A DNA stretch of 64,000 nucleotides. It comes from Taeniopygia guttata. Lineage: Eukaryota > Chordata > Aves > Passeriformes > Estrildidae. Both the position numbers and the translations under genes were made by a program. Positions within the stretch are counted from its first letter, which is position 1. The number at the start of each line of letters is the position of its first letter. The stretch is taken from assembly GCF_048771995.1 (NCBI RefSeq), contig NC_133025.1, positions 744,001 to 808,000 of the forward strand, read 5' to 3'. Shown piece by piece: positions 11,101-21,610 of the stretch. Under the pieces are notes generated by a model, which saw only the letters and a program-made list of their open reading frames with translations, was not told where the DNA came from and ran no database searches.

Positions 11101-14100
11101 GCCCCACTCTCGCTGTGTGGGCATGTCCCCAGCCCCATGAGCGGGGCATGGCCATGTCCCCAGCCCCACATGTAGATGGTGGCCGTGTCCCCAGCCCCAC
11201 TCTCGCTGTGTGGCCATGTCCCCAGCCCCACGAGCAGGACATGGCCGTGTCCCCAGCCCGTGTGGGGTGCAGGGCGGGGGTCCCAGCGCCGTGCCCCCCG
11301 CCCAGGGACAGCCTGCTGCTGGAGGCCGGGTTCCTGGCCGTGCTGGTGGCCCCCCTGCGCCTGCTGCGGTGGGGGTCCCCGGCCTGGAGACCCCACGACG
11401 CCGTCACCTTCTGGGCCGTGCGCTGGCTCCTCTTCCGCCTCATGTTCGCCTCGGGCGTGGTGAAGCTCACCAGCCGCTGCCCCACCTGGTGGGGGCTCAC
11501 AGGTGAGGGGGGATTTGGGTTCAGGTTTGGGGGGCTTTGGGGTTCAGGTTTGGGGGGTCACAGGTGAGGGGGGCTTTGGGGTTCAGGTTTGGGGGGCTTT
11601 GGGGTTCAGGTTTGGGGGCTCACAGGTGAGAGAGGGGCTTTGGGGTTCAGGTTTGGGGGGCTTTGGGGTTCAGGTCTTGGGGGGCTCACAGGTGAGAGAG
11701 GGGCTTTGGGGTTCAGGTGTTGGGGTCTCACAGGTGAGGGGGGCTTTGGGGTTCAGGTCTTGGGGGGCTTTGGGGTTCAGGTTTGGGGGGCTCACAGGTG
11801 AGAGAGGGTCTTTGGGTTCAGGTCTTGGGGGGCTCACAGGTTAGGGGGGGCTTTGGGTTCAGGTCTTGGGGGGCTTTGGGGTTCAGGTGTTGGGGGGCTC
11901 ACAGGTGAGGGGTGGCTTTGGGGTTCAGGGTTGGGGGGCTCACAGGTGAGGGGGGGCTTTGGGGTTCAGGTCTTGGGGGGCTTGGGGGTTCAGGTGTTGG
12001 GGTCTCACAGGTGAGAGAGGGGCTTTGGGGTTCAGGTGTTGGGGGCTCACAGGTGAGAGAGGGGCTTTGGGGTTCAGGTGTTGGGGGCTCACAGGTGAGA
12101 GAGGGGCTTTGGGGTTCAGGTACCCCTCAATTTGGAAATATTTTTGCACCGGGGAGTTTTCAGCATTGCTTGTGCTCTGGGGTGTGGGAAACTGGGATTA
12201 ATCCCGAATTAGGTTCAATTTTGTGGGAAATAAATTATGGAAAGCCCAGCTGGAATCTCCTGTGTCCCCCAGCCCCGAGGTACTCCTCAATTTGGACATA
12301 TTTTTGCACCAGAAAGTTCTCAGCATTGCTTGTGCTTGGCAGTGGGGGAAACTGGGATTAACCCTGAATTAGGTTCAATTTTGTGGGAAATAAATTATGG
12401 AAAGCCCCCCAAAGCCCCCTGTGTCCCCCAGCCCTGAGGTACCCCTCAATTTGGACATATTTTTGCACCAGAAAGTTTTCAGCATTGCTCATGCACTGGG
12501 GTAGGGGAAACTGGAATTTACCCTGAATTAGTTTCAATTTTTGGGAAGTAAGTTATGAAAAGCCCCACCTGTAATCTCCTGTGTCCCCCAGCCCCGAGGT
12601 ACCCCTCAATTTGGAAATATTTTTGCACCAGGAAGTTTTCAGCATTGCTTGTGCTCTGTGGTGGGGGAAACTGGGATTAATCCTGAATTAGGTTCAATTT
12701 TTGGGAAGTAAATTATGGAAAGCCCCCTGTGTCCCCCATTCTGAGGTACCCCTCAATTTGGAAATATTTTTGCACCAGGAAGTTTTCAGCATTGCTTGTG
12801 CTTGGCAGTGGGGGAAACTGGGATTAATCCTGAATTAGGTTGAATTTTTGGGGAAATAAATTATGGAAATCCCCCCTGGAACCTCCTGTGCCCCCCAGCG
12901 CTGACCTACCACTACGAGAGCCAGTGCATCCCCACGCCGGGCGCCTGGCTGGCCCACCAGCTGCCCGTGTGGTTCCAGAAGCTCAGCGTGGTGGGCACCT
13001 ACGTCATCGAGGTGGCCGTGCCCGCGCTCTTCTTCGCGCCCCTGCGCCGCCTGCGCCTCTTCGCCTTCTACTGCCAGGTGCCTCCTGCTGCTGCTGTGGG
13101 GTTCTGCCCTGGGGTTGGGGTTTGTTCATCTGGGGCCTTGGGTGGTGGAATGGTGGGTGCTGGGTTTAGTGTGGGTCAATTATTAGCATACTAAATCTAT
13201 TGATTTGAGATTTTATTAATTTGGGGTTTTTTTGGGGTGGTGTACTGGTGGGTGTGGTGGGTTTAGTGTGGGTTAGATACTAGCGTACTCACTCTTTGTT
13301 GATCTGAGATTTTATTAATTTGGGGGTTTTTCGGGGCGGCATATTAGTGAGTGTGCTGGGTTTAGTGTTGGCTACTTACTGGTGTACTTAGTCTTTGTTG
13401 ATTTGAAATTTTATTAATTCTGGGATTTTTTTGGGTGGTGTACTATTGACTGTGCTTGGTTTAGTGTTGGCTAATTACTGGTACACTCAGTCTTTGTTGA
13501 TTTGACATTTCATTAATTTTGGGATTTTTTAGGTGGCATGTCTGCTGTGTTTAGTGTGGGTTAGATACTAGCGTGCTCACTCTTTGTTGATCTGAGATTT
13601 TATTAATTTTGGGGTTTTTTTGGGGGGGCATATTAGTGAGTGTGGTGGATTTAGTGTTGGCTAATTACTGGTGTACTCACTCTTTGTTGATCTGAGATTT
13701 TATTAATTTTGGGATTTTTTAGGTGCCATATCTGCTGGGTTTAGTGTGGGTTAGATACCAGTGTACTCACTCTTTGTTGAGTTGAGATTTCATTAACTTT
13801 GGGATTTTTTAGGTGCCATATCTGCTGTGTTTAGTGTGTGTTAGATACCAGTGTACTCACTCTTTGTTGACTGGAGGTGCTGGTCAGGCTGTGCCCAGCA
13901 TCCTCTGTCCCCCAGCCCCGTGTGACACCCCCGACCCCGTCCTGTCCCCCCCAGGTGCTGCTGCAGGTCCTCATCATCCTCACGGGCAACTACAACTTCT
14001 TCAACGCGCTGACCATCGTGCTGACCTCCTCCCTGCTGGACGAGCAGCACGTGGGGCGCTGGCTGGGCCGGCCCCGCAAGAGGCACGGTGCTGGTGAGAC

Positions 14101-17100
14101 CCCCGAGCCCCCCTCGGGGTGGGGGACCCTTCCTGGGGGGACAGGGGACACGGGGGACACGCTGTGGGAGCTGCCACGCTCACCCCGGCGCAGGGGCTGT
14201 GCCCGGGGGACGCCAGGGGTGTGGGGCACAGTTGTGAAATCAGGGGATGGGTGGGGTGGGAAGGGGCTGTAAATCCCATCCCCTTCCAGCCCCCACGGGC
14301 AGGGACAAGGGACAGAGGGACAGGACACAGGGAATGGCTCCCACTGCCAGAGGGATGGATGGATGGGAGATTGGGAATGAGGAATTTCCAGAGCAGCTGG
14401 GGCTGCCCCTGGATCCCTGGAATGTCCAAGGCCAGGCTGGACACTGGGGCTGGAGCAGCCTGGGACAGTGGGAGGTGTCCCTGCCATGGCAGGGGTGGCA
14501 CTGGAGAACTTTGGGGGTCCCTTCCCACCCAAACATCCCAGGATTTTCTGGATCCTCCATGGTGCTGGAGCTCCAATGGGTCACAGCCACTTGTGGGGGA
14601 GGAGGAGGTTTCACTTCCCTCTGAAATCAGGGAATTAAGGAAGGATAAATGATCTGTGTGAGGCCATCCCTCCTGGCAGTGCTGTCACCCCACAAGGGGC
14701 TCCCACCCTTGGGAATTCTGGCACTGCTGTCACCCCACAAAGGGCTCCCACCCTTGGGAATTCTGTGTCCCAGTGAGGTCCTGCTGCTGCTGCCCTTTCC
14801 CTCCTCATTCCCTTTCCCTGCATTGCTGGAAGCACTGGGACCCCCATCATCCCTGGTTTTGGGGGGTCCTTTCCAGGCTGGGCAGGGGACAGGCGGGTGA
14901 CACCGTGGGCAGGGCCCTGTGCCCGTGGGTGACCCCAGGGCGGTGAGGGGGGTCCCGGGCCGGCTCTGAGCCCTCCCTGCCCCAGGCTGGCCCCCCAGGC
15001 TGGGCTGGGTGCTGGGCACGCTGCTGGAGCTCAGCACCTACGGGCTGCTGCTCTGCTGGACCGTGCACTACTTCGGCCTGGAGCTGGACTGGGACAGGAG
15101 GGTGCTGGAGTCCAGAGTGGGTACGTGCCGGGGGCACAGCCCTGCGCCCTCCCCCGGGCACCGGGGCCGGGCCTGAGCCGGCTGTCCCTCCTGCAGCCTT
15201 CACCTACCACGAGTTCACCACCTGGCTGCGCACCGTGACCCTGCCGCTGGTCGGGGTGGCCTTCCTGTCCCTGTCCTGGGAGATCCTGGTGGCCCTGTAC
15301 CGGTGGGTCTGGGGGACACCGGGGTGCCCCTGGGGCTGTGGGGGACACTGGGGTGACCCTGGGGGCGTGGGGGACACCGGGGTGTCCTCAGGGCCATGGG
15401 GGATGCTGAGGTGACCCCAGGGGTGTGGGGGTCACTGGGGTGACCCTGGGGCTGTGGGGGACACCAGGGTGCCCCAGGAGCATGGGGGACACTGAGATGC
15501 CCATGGAGGACACCGGGGTGCCCCCGGGGCCATGGGGGACACCGGGGTGACCTTGGGGCTGTGGGGGACACTGGGGTGCCCTCAGGACCATGGGGGACAC
15601 CGGGGTGCCCCTGGAAGTATAGGGGACATCGGGGTGACCCTAAGGGTGTGGGGGACACCGGGGTGACCCTGGGGCTTTAGGGGACATGCTGGGGTGCCCC
15701 TAGGGGAATGGGGGACACTGGGGTGCCCCTGGGGGCATGGGGGACACTAAGGTGACACCCTGGGAGCTGGGAAGGGGTGACCCCACTCCGGGATTTGAGC
15801 AGTCAGACTCAGTGTGGAGGGGTTTAACCCCCAAACCAGGGGGGCTGAGCCTCTTTGCCCCCACAACCCCCCATTTGTGCCCCCCCAGCTGTGTCTGCCT
15901 CCGGGGATGCTTCTGGAAGCTCTGGGCCACCCTGCAGTGGGCCATCATGGGCACGGCCACCGTGGGGCTGTTCGCTGTCAGCCTGGTGAGGCTGGGGGCC
16001 ACGGGGCTCCTGGGGACCCCCAAACCCCCCCAGGCCGTGACAGAGCCCCCCTGCCCCCCAGGTGCCCTTCACCTACATCGAGCACGAGTCCAACGGGAAG
16101 CTGTGGCCCGGCATCCACCAGATGTTCGGGGCCGTGGAGCGCTTCCAGCTGGTCAACTCCTACGGGCTCTTCCGCAGGATGACCGGCGTGGGCGGCCGGC
16201 CCGAGGTCATCCTGGAGGGCAGCTACGACGGGCACAGCTGGACGGTGAGTCTGGGTGGGCACAGGGATGGGCACAGCTGGATGGGGAGTCTGGGATGGGC
16301 ACGGGGTGGGCACAGCTGGACGGTGAGTCTGGGATGGGCACAGCTGGATGGTGAGTCTGGGATAGGCACAGGGATGGGCACAGCTGGATGGTGAGTCTCA
16401 ATTGGAATGGGTTCTGGCAGTGTCCCTATTACAGAACCCCAGGATTTTGGGCAGGAATGTCCTTTTCCTGTTGAGGATCAGGTGTTGGAGGTGTCCCTGT
16501 TACAGAACCCCAGGATTTTGGGCAGGAATATCCTTTTCCCGGGTCTGAGGCTGTTCCAGGCGCTGGGTAGGAATGGGTTCTGGAGGTGTCCTGCCCCAGA
16601 ATCCCAGGATTTTGGGTGGGAATGTCCTTTTCCCGGGGCTGAGGTGACTCCAGGCACTTAATTGGAATGGGTTCTGGCAGTGTCCCTATTACAGAATCCT
16701 GGGATTTTGGGTGGGAATGTCCTTTTCCTGGTGAGGATCAGGTGCTGGAGGTATCCTGCTCCAGAATCCCAGGATTTTGGGCAGGAATATCCTTTTCCCG
16801 GGGCTGAGGCGGCTCCGGGCACTGGGTGGGGTGGGTGCCATGCCCTGCCCGGTGCCCACTGCCGTGCCAGCCGCTGCCATCCCGCAGGAGATCGAGTTCA
16901 TGTACAAGCCCGGGAACGTGAGCGTGGCCCCGGCCGTGGTGGCCCCGCACCAGCCCCGCCTGGACTGGCAGCTCTGGTTCGCCGCCCTCGGGCCCCACCA
17001 GGGCAGCCCCTGGTTCAGTGCCCTGCTGCTGCGCCTGCTGCAGGGACAGCCCGACGGTCAGGGGCGGGATATGGGGCTGGGGGGTGGGATATGGGGCTGG

Positions 17101-20100
17101 GGAGAGGGGATATGGGGCTGGGGAGAGGGGATATGGGGCTGGGGAGAGGGGATATGGGGCTGGGGAGTGGGGATATGGGGCTGGGGAGTGGGGATATGGG
17201 GCTGGGGAGAGGGGACACGGGGCTGGGGGTGGGGGATATGGGGCTGGGGAGAGGGGATATGGGGCTGGGAGAGGGGATATGGGGCTGGGGAGAGGGGATA
17301 TGGGGCTGGGGACGGGACACGGGGCTGGGGAGAGGGGATATGGGGCTGGGGAGAGGGGACATGGGGCTGGGGAGAGGGGACATGGGGCTGGGGGCTCTGG
17401 GGACCCAGGGTATGGTGGGACCTCCCCAGCATCGGTACCACCGTGGTTTTGGGGTGTCCCTGTTTGGGTTTGGGGTGTTCCTGCAGCCTTGGGGGTGTCC
17501 CCGGGTGTGTTTGGGGCGTCCCTGTTTAGGTTTGGGTTCTGCCCACTGTGCTGGGGCTGTCCCTGGGCGTGTTTGGGGTGCACTGGGGCTGTCCCCATTG
17601 TGCTGGGGCTGTCCCATCTGTGTTTGGGGTGCACTGGGGCTGTCCCTGCTGTGTTTGGGGTGCACTGGGGCTGTCCCTGCTGTGTTTGGGGTGCACTGGG
17701 GCTGTCCCTGCTGTGTTTGGGGTGCACTGGGGCTGTCCCTGGGTGTGTTTGGGGTGCACTGGGGCTGTCCCCGCTGTGTTGGGGCTGTCCCTGGGTGTGT
17801 TTGGGGTGCACCGGGGCTGTCCCTGCTGTGTTTGGGGTGTGCTGGGGCTGTCCCCACTGTGCCAGGGCTGTCCCTGCTGTGTTTTGGGGTGCACTGGGGC
17901 TGTCCCTGGGTGTGTTTGGGGTGCACTGGGGCTGTCCCCACTGTGCCGGGGCTGTCCCAGCTGTGTTTGGGGTGCACTGGGGCTGTCCCCGCTGTGTTTG
18001 GGGTGCACTGGGGCTGTCCCTGCTGTGCTGGGGCTGTCCCTGCTGTGTTTGGGGTGCACTGGGGCTGTCCCCGCTGTGTTTGGGGTGCACTGGGGCTGTC
18101 CCCATTGTGCTGGGGCTGTCCCTGCTGTGTTTGGGATGCACTGGGGCTGTCCCTGGGTGTGTTTGGGGTGCACTGGGGCTGTCCCTGGGTGTGTTTGGGG
18201 TGCACTGGGGCTGTCCCTGCTGTGTTTGGGGTTTCCTGGGGCTGTCCCTGCTGTGTTTGGGGTGCACTGGGGCTGTCCCTGGGTGTGTTTGGGGTGCACT
18301 GGGGCTGTCCCTGCTGTGTTTGGGGTGCACTGGGGCTGTCCCTGGGTGTGTTTGGGGTGCACTGGGGCTGTCCCTGCTGTGTTTGGGGTGCACTGGGGCT
18401 GTCCCCGCTGTGTTTGGGGTGCACTGGGGCTGTCCCCGCTGTGCTGGGGCTGTCCCTGCTGTGTTTGGGTGCACTGGGGCTGTCCCCACTGTGTTTTGGG
18501 GTACACTGGGTCCGTCCCTGCCGTGCCAGGCTGTCCCTGCTGTGTTTTGGGGTACACCGGGGCTGTCCCTGGGTGTGTTTGGGGTGCACTGGGGCTGTCC
18601 CTGCTGTGCTGGGGCTGTCCCCACTGTGTTTGGGGTGCACTGGGGCTGTCCCCACTGTGTTTTGGGGTACACCAGGGCTGTCCCTGCTGTGTTGGGGCTG
18701 TCCCTGCTGTGTTTTGGGGTGCACTGGGGCTGTCCCCGCTGTGCTGGGGCTGTCCCCGCTGTGTTTTGGGGTGCACTGGGGCTGTCCCCGCTGTGTTTGG
18801 GGTGCACTGGGGCTGTCCCTGCTGTGTTTGGGGTGCACCAGGGCTGTCCCCGCTGTGCTGGGGCTGTCCCTGCTGTGTTTGGGGTGCACTGGGGCTGTCC
18901 CTGCTGTGTTTTGGGGTGCACTGGGGCTGTCCCCGCTGTGTTTGGGGTGCACTGGGGCTGTCCCCGCTGTGTTTTGAGGTACACCAGGGCTGTCCCCGCT
19001 GTGCCAGGGCTGTCCCAGCTGTGTTTTGGGGTGCACTGGGGCTGTCCCCGCTGCACTGGGGCTGTCCCTGGGCGTGTTTTGGGGTACACCAGGGCTGTCC
19101 CCGCCGTGCCAGGCTGTCCCAGCTCTGCCCCTGTCCCGCAGTGATCCGCCTGGTGCAGACAGACGAGTCCCGGTACCCGTTCCACGCCCGCCCTCCCACC
19201 TTCCTGCGGGCCCAGCTCTACAAGTACTGGTTCACGACCCCCAGCGAGGGCAGGTGAGCGGGGAGGGACCCCTGCAGCCCCCAGCCCGGCCTCGGGGGGC
19301 TTTGGGCTCACCGGACCCCCGTGCCCGCAGCCCCGCGCCGTGGTGGCGGCGGCAGCACGTGCAGGAGTTCTTCCCGGCCGTGTCCCTGGGTGACCCCACG
19401 CTGGAGTCCCTGCTCAGCCAGCACGGCCTCAAGGTGGGCACGGGGAGACCCCTCCCGGGCTCCTGACCCCCGGCCTTCAGCGCTGCTGATCCCACCGCCA
19501 GGATCCCGACCCCCCTGCCTTGCCCCCGACCCTCCCTGACCCTATTCCATTGCTCTGTCCCTCTCTTCCTTCACCTCCATCCCCTTCCCGCGCCCTTCAC
19601 CCCTCAAGCCCCCTTCCCTCTCCCTGCCCCACTTTTTTGGCCCCCTGACCCCCTTTTTCAGCCCCCTTCCCTCACCCCTGACCCCCTTTTTCAGCCCCTG
19701 ACCCCCTTTTTCAGCCCCTGATCTCCCCCTTCCCTCTCCCTGTCCCACTTCCTTGGCCCCCTGACCCCCTTTTTCAGCCCCTGATCCCCTTTTTCAGCCC
19801 CTGACCCCCTTTTTCAGCCCCTGATCTCCCCCTTCCCTCACCCCCATCTCTCCCTTGACCCCCTGGCCCCACCTCCCCCTCCCTGACCCCTTTCACTTGC
19901 CCCGAGCCCCTTTCTCGGCCCCCAACCCCATTCCCTCACCCTGATCCCCTTTATCAGCCCCCATCCCCCCTTCCCTTACTCAGACCCTCTTCCCTCCCAC
20001 ACCACGATCACCCTTTTTGGCCCCTGACCCTTTTCCGGCACCCCCAGTCCCGTCCCACACCCTGACCCCATTTGTCCCCCAGCACAAACCCCCCCTGAAC

Positions 20101-20809
20101 CCCTTTTCCCCCAGGACAATCCCCCTGACCCCTTTTCCCCCCAGGATAAGCCCTCCTGACCCCATTCCCCCAGGACAAGACCCCTGACCCCCTTTCCCCC
20201 CAAGACAAGCCCCCTGCCCCTATTTCCCCCCTGACCCTGTTTCCCCCTGACCCCATTCCCTCAGGACAAGCCCCCTGACCCCCTCTCCCCCCAGGACAAG
20301 CCCCCTGCCCCTATTTCCCCCCCGACCTCATTTCCCCCTGCCCCACCCCCCAGGACAAGCCCCCTGACCCCATTCCCCCAGGACAAGCCCCCTGACCCCA
20401 TTTCCCCCCAGGACAAGCCCCCTGACCCCATCTCCCCCTGACCCCCATTTCCCCCCAGGCCAAGCCCCCTGACCCCATTTCCCCCCAGGACCAGCCCCCT
20501 CCGCGCCGCGGGGCCCAGGCGCTGCTGCCACGCCTGCTGAGCTCCGTGCGCCGCCTGTGCCAGCCCTGCTCGGGCCCTGTCCTGCTCTGGTCCCTCTACC
20601 TGGTGGCCGCCACCGCGGGGCTGCTGCGGGTCCTGGCCCGGCGGGCCCGGGGGGGCGCGACCCCCGCCCGCCACAAAGGGCCCCGGGACCACCGGGGTGA
20701 GCGCAACGGGGCACGGGGGAACGAGGGGACACGGGGCACCGAGGGGGCACGGGGCACCGAGGGGGCGCGGGGGAACGAGGGCCGGCACGGCAACAAGAGG
20801 AAGAAGTAG
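8155..20809 (+). CDS. LMF2: LMF2, lipase maturation factor 2
   Basis: LMF2 is a multi-pass ER membrane protein of the lipase maturation factor family, paralogous to LMF1, which supports folding of secreted lipases. Fourteen coding exons: 8155-8257, 9553-9806, 10553-10581, 11306-11502, 12899-13077, 13955-14093, 14986-15120, 15197-15302, 15889-15985, 16062-16244, 16888-17056, 19142-19253, 19331-19433, 20489-20809. They total 2127 nt, or 708 residues plus TAG; human LMF2 is 707. Family signatures include [78 protein letters not shown] and [17 protein letters not shown] chose ATG 8155 (gccgccATGG) because it aligns with the human start; an in-frame ATG at 8134 would add seven residues. The tail is a low-complexity Arg/Gly/Glu repeat ending NKRKK, a basic end like the human one. 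Almost every intron carries a tandem array. Confidence 0.97.
8320..8905. repeat. Minisatellite at the start of LMF2 intron 1
   Basis: Units of about 17-30 bp such as GGGGGAACCGGGATAGGGCT with a GGGAGTGGGGCCGG variant. It starts about 60 bp past the exon 1 donor and continues the GC-rich promoter island. Confidence 0.9.
8907..9500. repeat. ~135-150 bp tandem repeat, LMF2 intron 1
   Basis: Four to five units, each with GGGGAAATCTGGGGTTAA, AATTTTTGGGAAATAAATTA, CCCCCCAGCCCCGAGGTAA and CACTTTTGCAGCAGGAAGTT. Unit starts lie near 8911, 9049, 9181, 9333 and 9479. The same family recurs in LMF2 intron 4. Confidence 0.88.
9897..10390 (+). repeat. LMF2 intron 2 block containing a CR1 3' end, duplicated in intron 6
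   Basis: The core, about 9998-10235, is a plus-strand CR1 3' fragment (GACAGGACACAGGGAATGGC, then GGAGGTGTCCCTGCCATGGC and CCCTTCCCACCCAAAC). Flanks on both sides (GGGAAGGGGCTGTAAATCCC on the left; GGGAATTAAGGAAGGATAAA on the right) also recur around the copy at 14236-14690. Confidence 0.8.
10365..10445. repeat. Short tandem repeat, LMF2 intron 2
   Basis: Three copies of a CTCCCAGGGGTGGCTGTCAC type unit. Confidence 0.7.
10790..11270. repeat. ~31-bp minisatellite, LMF2 intron 3
   Basis: About 15 units based on CCCCAGCCCCACATATAGAT followed by GGTGGCCGTGT. The array stops about 35 bp before the exon 4 acceptor; many units contain CCCCAG, a minimal acceptor. Confidence 0.9.
11495..12118 (+). 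repeat. Donor-containing minisatellite, LMF2 intron 4
   Basis: Units of about 25-60 bp combine GGGCTTTGGGGTTCAGGT with GGGGGCTCACAGGTGAGAGA. The second element copies the real exon 4 end, GGGCTCACAG|GTGAGG at 11502/11503. At least nine further CACAGGTGAG copies follow. Confidence 0.9.
12119..12898 (+). repeat. ~150-bp acceptor-containing tandem repeat, LMF2 intron 4
   Basis: Five to six units carry AATTTGGAAATATTTTTGCA, GGGATTAATCCTGAATTAGG, and CTCCTGTGTCCCCCAG followed by CCCCGAGGTACCCCTC. The last unit merges into the true exon 5 acceptor (CTCCTGTGCCCCCCAG|CGCTGACC). It is the same family as 8907-9500. Confidence 0.88.
13135..13880. repeat. ~110-bp AT-richer tandem repeat, LMF2 intron 5
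   Basis: Six to seven diverged units contain ACTCTTTGTTGATCTGAGAT, TTTTATTAATTT and TTTAGTGTGGGTTAGATAC. It starts about 60 bp after the exon 5 donor and fills most of the intron. Confidence 0.88.
14236..14690 (+). repeat. LMF2 intron 6 block containing a CR1 3' end, duplicate of intron 2 block
   Basis: Copies 9897-10390 including sequence outside the CR1 part. It differs by lacking about 50 bp after CCTTCCAGCCCCCA and by scattered substitutions. The CR1 part is about 14303-14540, plus orientation. Confidence 0.8.
15303..15775. repeat. ~30-bp minisatellite, LMF2 intron 8
   Basis: Begins at the exon 8 donor itself (CTGTACCG|GTGGGTCTGG). Units resemble GGGGGACACCGGGGTGCCCC followed by TGGGGCTGTG. 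About 15 copies. Confidence 0.9.
16225..16400 (+). repeat. Duplicated exon 10/intron 10 junction, LMF2
   Basis: Units resemble GGGCACAGCTGGACGGTGAG and TCTGGGATGGGCACAGG. The first unit includes the last exon 10 codons (GGGCACAGCTGGACG|GTGAGT at 16244/16245). Three more GTGAGT donors follow, at 16323, 16351 and 16391. Confidence 0.88.
16397..16815. repeat. ~90-bp tandem repeat, LMF2 intron 10
   Basis: About five units contain CCCCAGGATTTTGGGCAGGA, ATGTCCTTTTCC and TTGGAATGGGTTCTGGCAGT. Confidence 0.85.
17057..17402. repeat. 20-bp minisatellite, start of LMF2 intron 11
   Basis: GGGATATGGGGCTGGGGAGA units run from within about 10 nt of the exon 11 donor. About 17 copies. Confidence 0.92.
17535..19130. 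repeat. 1.6-kb minisatellite, LMF2 intron 11
   Basis: About 50 units of roughly 30 bp, GGGGCTGTCCCTGCTGTGTT plus TGGGGTGCACT, with a GGGTGTGTT variant. It reaches to within about 12 bp of the exon 12 acceptor. It creates very long false ORFs on both strands. Confidence 0.95.
19545..20488 (+). repeat. Pyrimidine-rich, acceptor-like minisatellite, LMF2 intron 13
   Basis: The first half repeats CCCTGACCCCCTTTTTCAGC. From about 20100 it becomes CCCCCCAGGACAAGCCCCCT plus GACCCCATTT. The last unit is the real exon 14 acceptor (AG at 20487-20488). About nine upstream decoy AG sites share the same pyrimidine context. Confidence 0.9.
20695..20790 (+). repeat. LMF2: Coding minisatellite in LMF2 exon 14
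   Basis: An approximately 18-nt unit (CACGGGGCACCGAGGGGG type) lies inside the reading frame and encodes near-repeats of ARGTEG and ARGNEG just before the basic C-terminus. Confidence 0.85.
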
Positions 20810-20934
20810 CCCCCCGCAGCCCCCCAGAAATGGGGCACAGGCAGAGAGTCCCCAGCTGGGGGGGCAGCGCTTGTGGGACCCCGGCCCGGGGGGTGCCCGT
20901 GTGCCAGTGCCTTCAGCACGGTGTGGCCGTGGGG

Positions 20935-21300
20935 CTGGGGACATGCCCGGGGCTTGGGGACACCTCCCTTTGTCTGGGGACCCCTTGGGGACACCTCCCC
21001 CTGTCTGAGGGACCCCTTGGGGACACCTGCCCCAGCCTGGGGGACACCTCCCTCTGCCTAGGGACCCCTTGGGGACACCTCCCTCTGTCTAGGGACCCCT
21101 TGGGGACACCTCCCTCTGCCTGGTGACCCCCTTAGGGACACCTCCCTCAGCCTGGGGGACCCCTTGGGGACACCTCCCCCAGCCTGGGGACCCCTTGGGG
21201 ACACCTCCCTCTGTCGATGGGGACACCTGCCCCAGCCTGGGGACCCCTTGGGGACATCTCCCTCTGCCTTGGGGACACCTCCCCAGTGTCCAGGCACTCC
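20935..21300. repeat. ~30-bp minisatellite in LMF2 3'UTR
   Basis: Units resemble CTTGGGGACACCTCCCTCTG plus CCTGGGGACCCC. About ten copies between the LMF2 stop and its polyadenylation signal. Confidence 0.88.
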
Positions 21301-21610
21301 TGGGGACCTGTCCCTGCTCCCTGGGGACCCCCCTAGGGTTTGAGGGGTGCTTGGGGACATGTCCCAGTGTCTGGGGACCCTTTGGGGCCCCGGCCCCAAT
21401 GTGGGTGACCCCCCTGCAGTGCCCAGGGACCCCTGGGGACCCCTCCAGACCCTAGGGTGGGGGGCTCAGAGCGGGTGGGGGCTCTGTGCCCGCGGGGCAG
21501 TGCCAGCCCTCCTGTCACCCTGCCCGTGTCACTTTGGGGTCCCCCAGGCACTTTGGGGTGCTCCCCCCGCCCGGCTCAGCCCAAGCCCAGAGGTTTCCTA
21601 TAATTTTCTA

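Noticed and set aside
16662..19311. Open frames of 557-857 residues on both strands over LMF2 introns 10-11
   Set aside because: They lie in the ~30-bp minisatellite, are open in several frames at once, and have repetitive Trp/Cys/Gly- or Pro/Gln/Thr-rich translations. LMF2 exons 11 and 12 flank them with correct splice sites.
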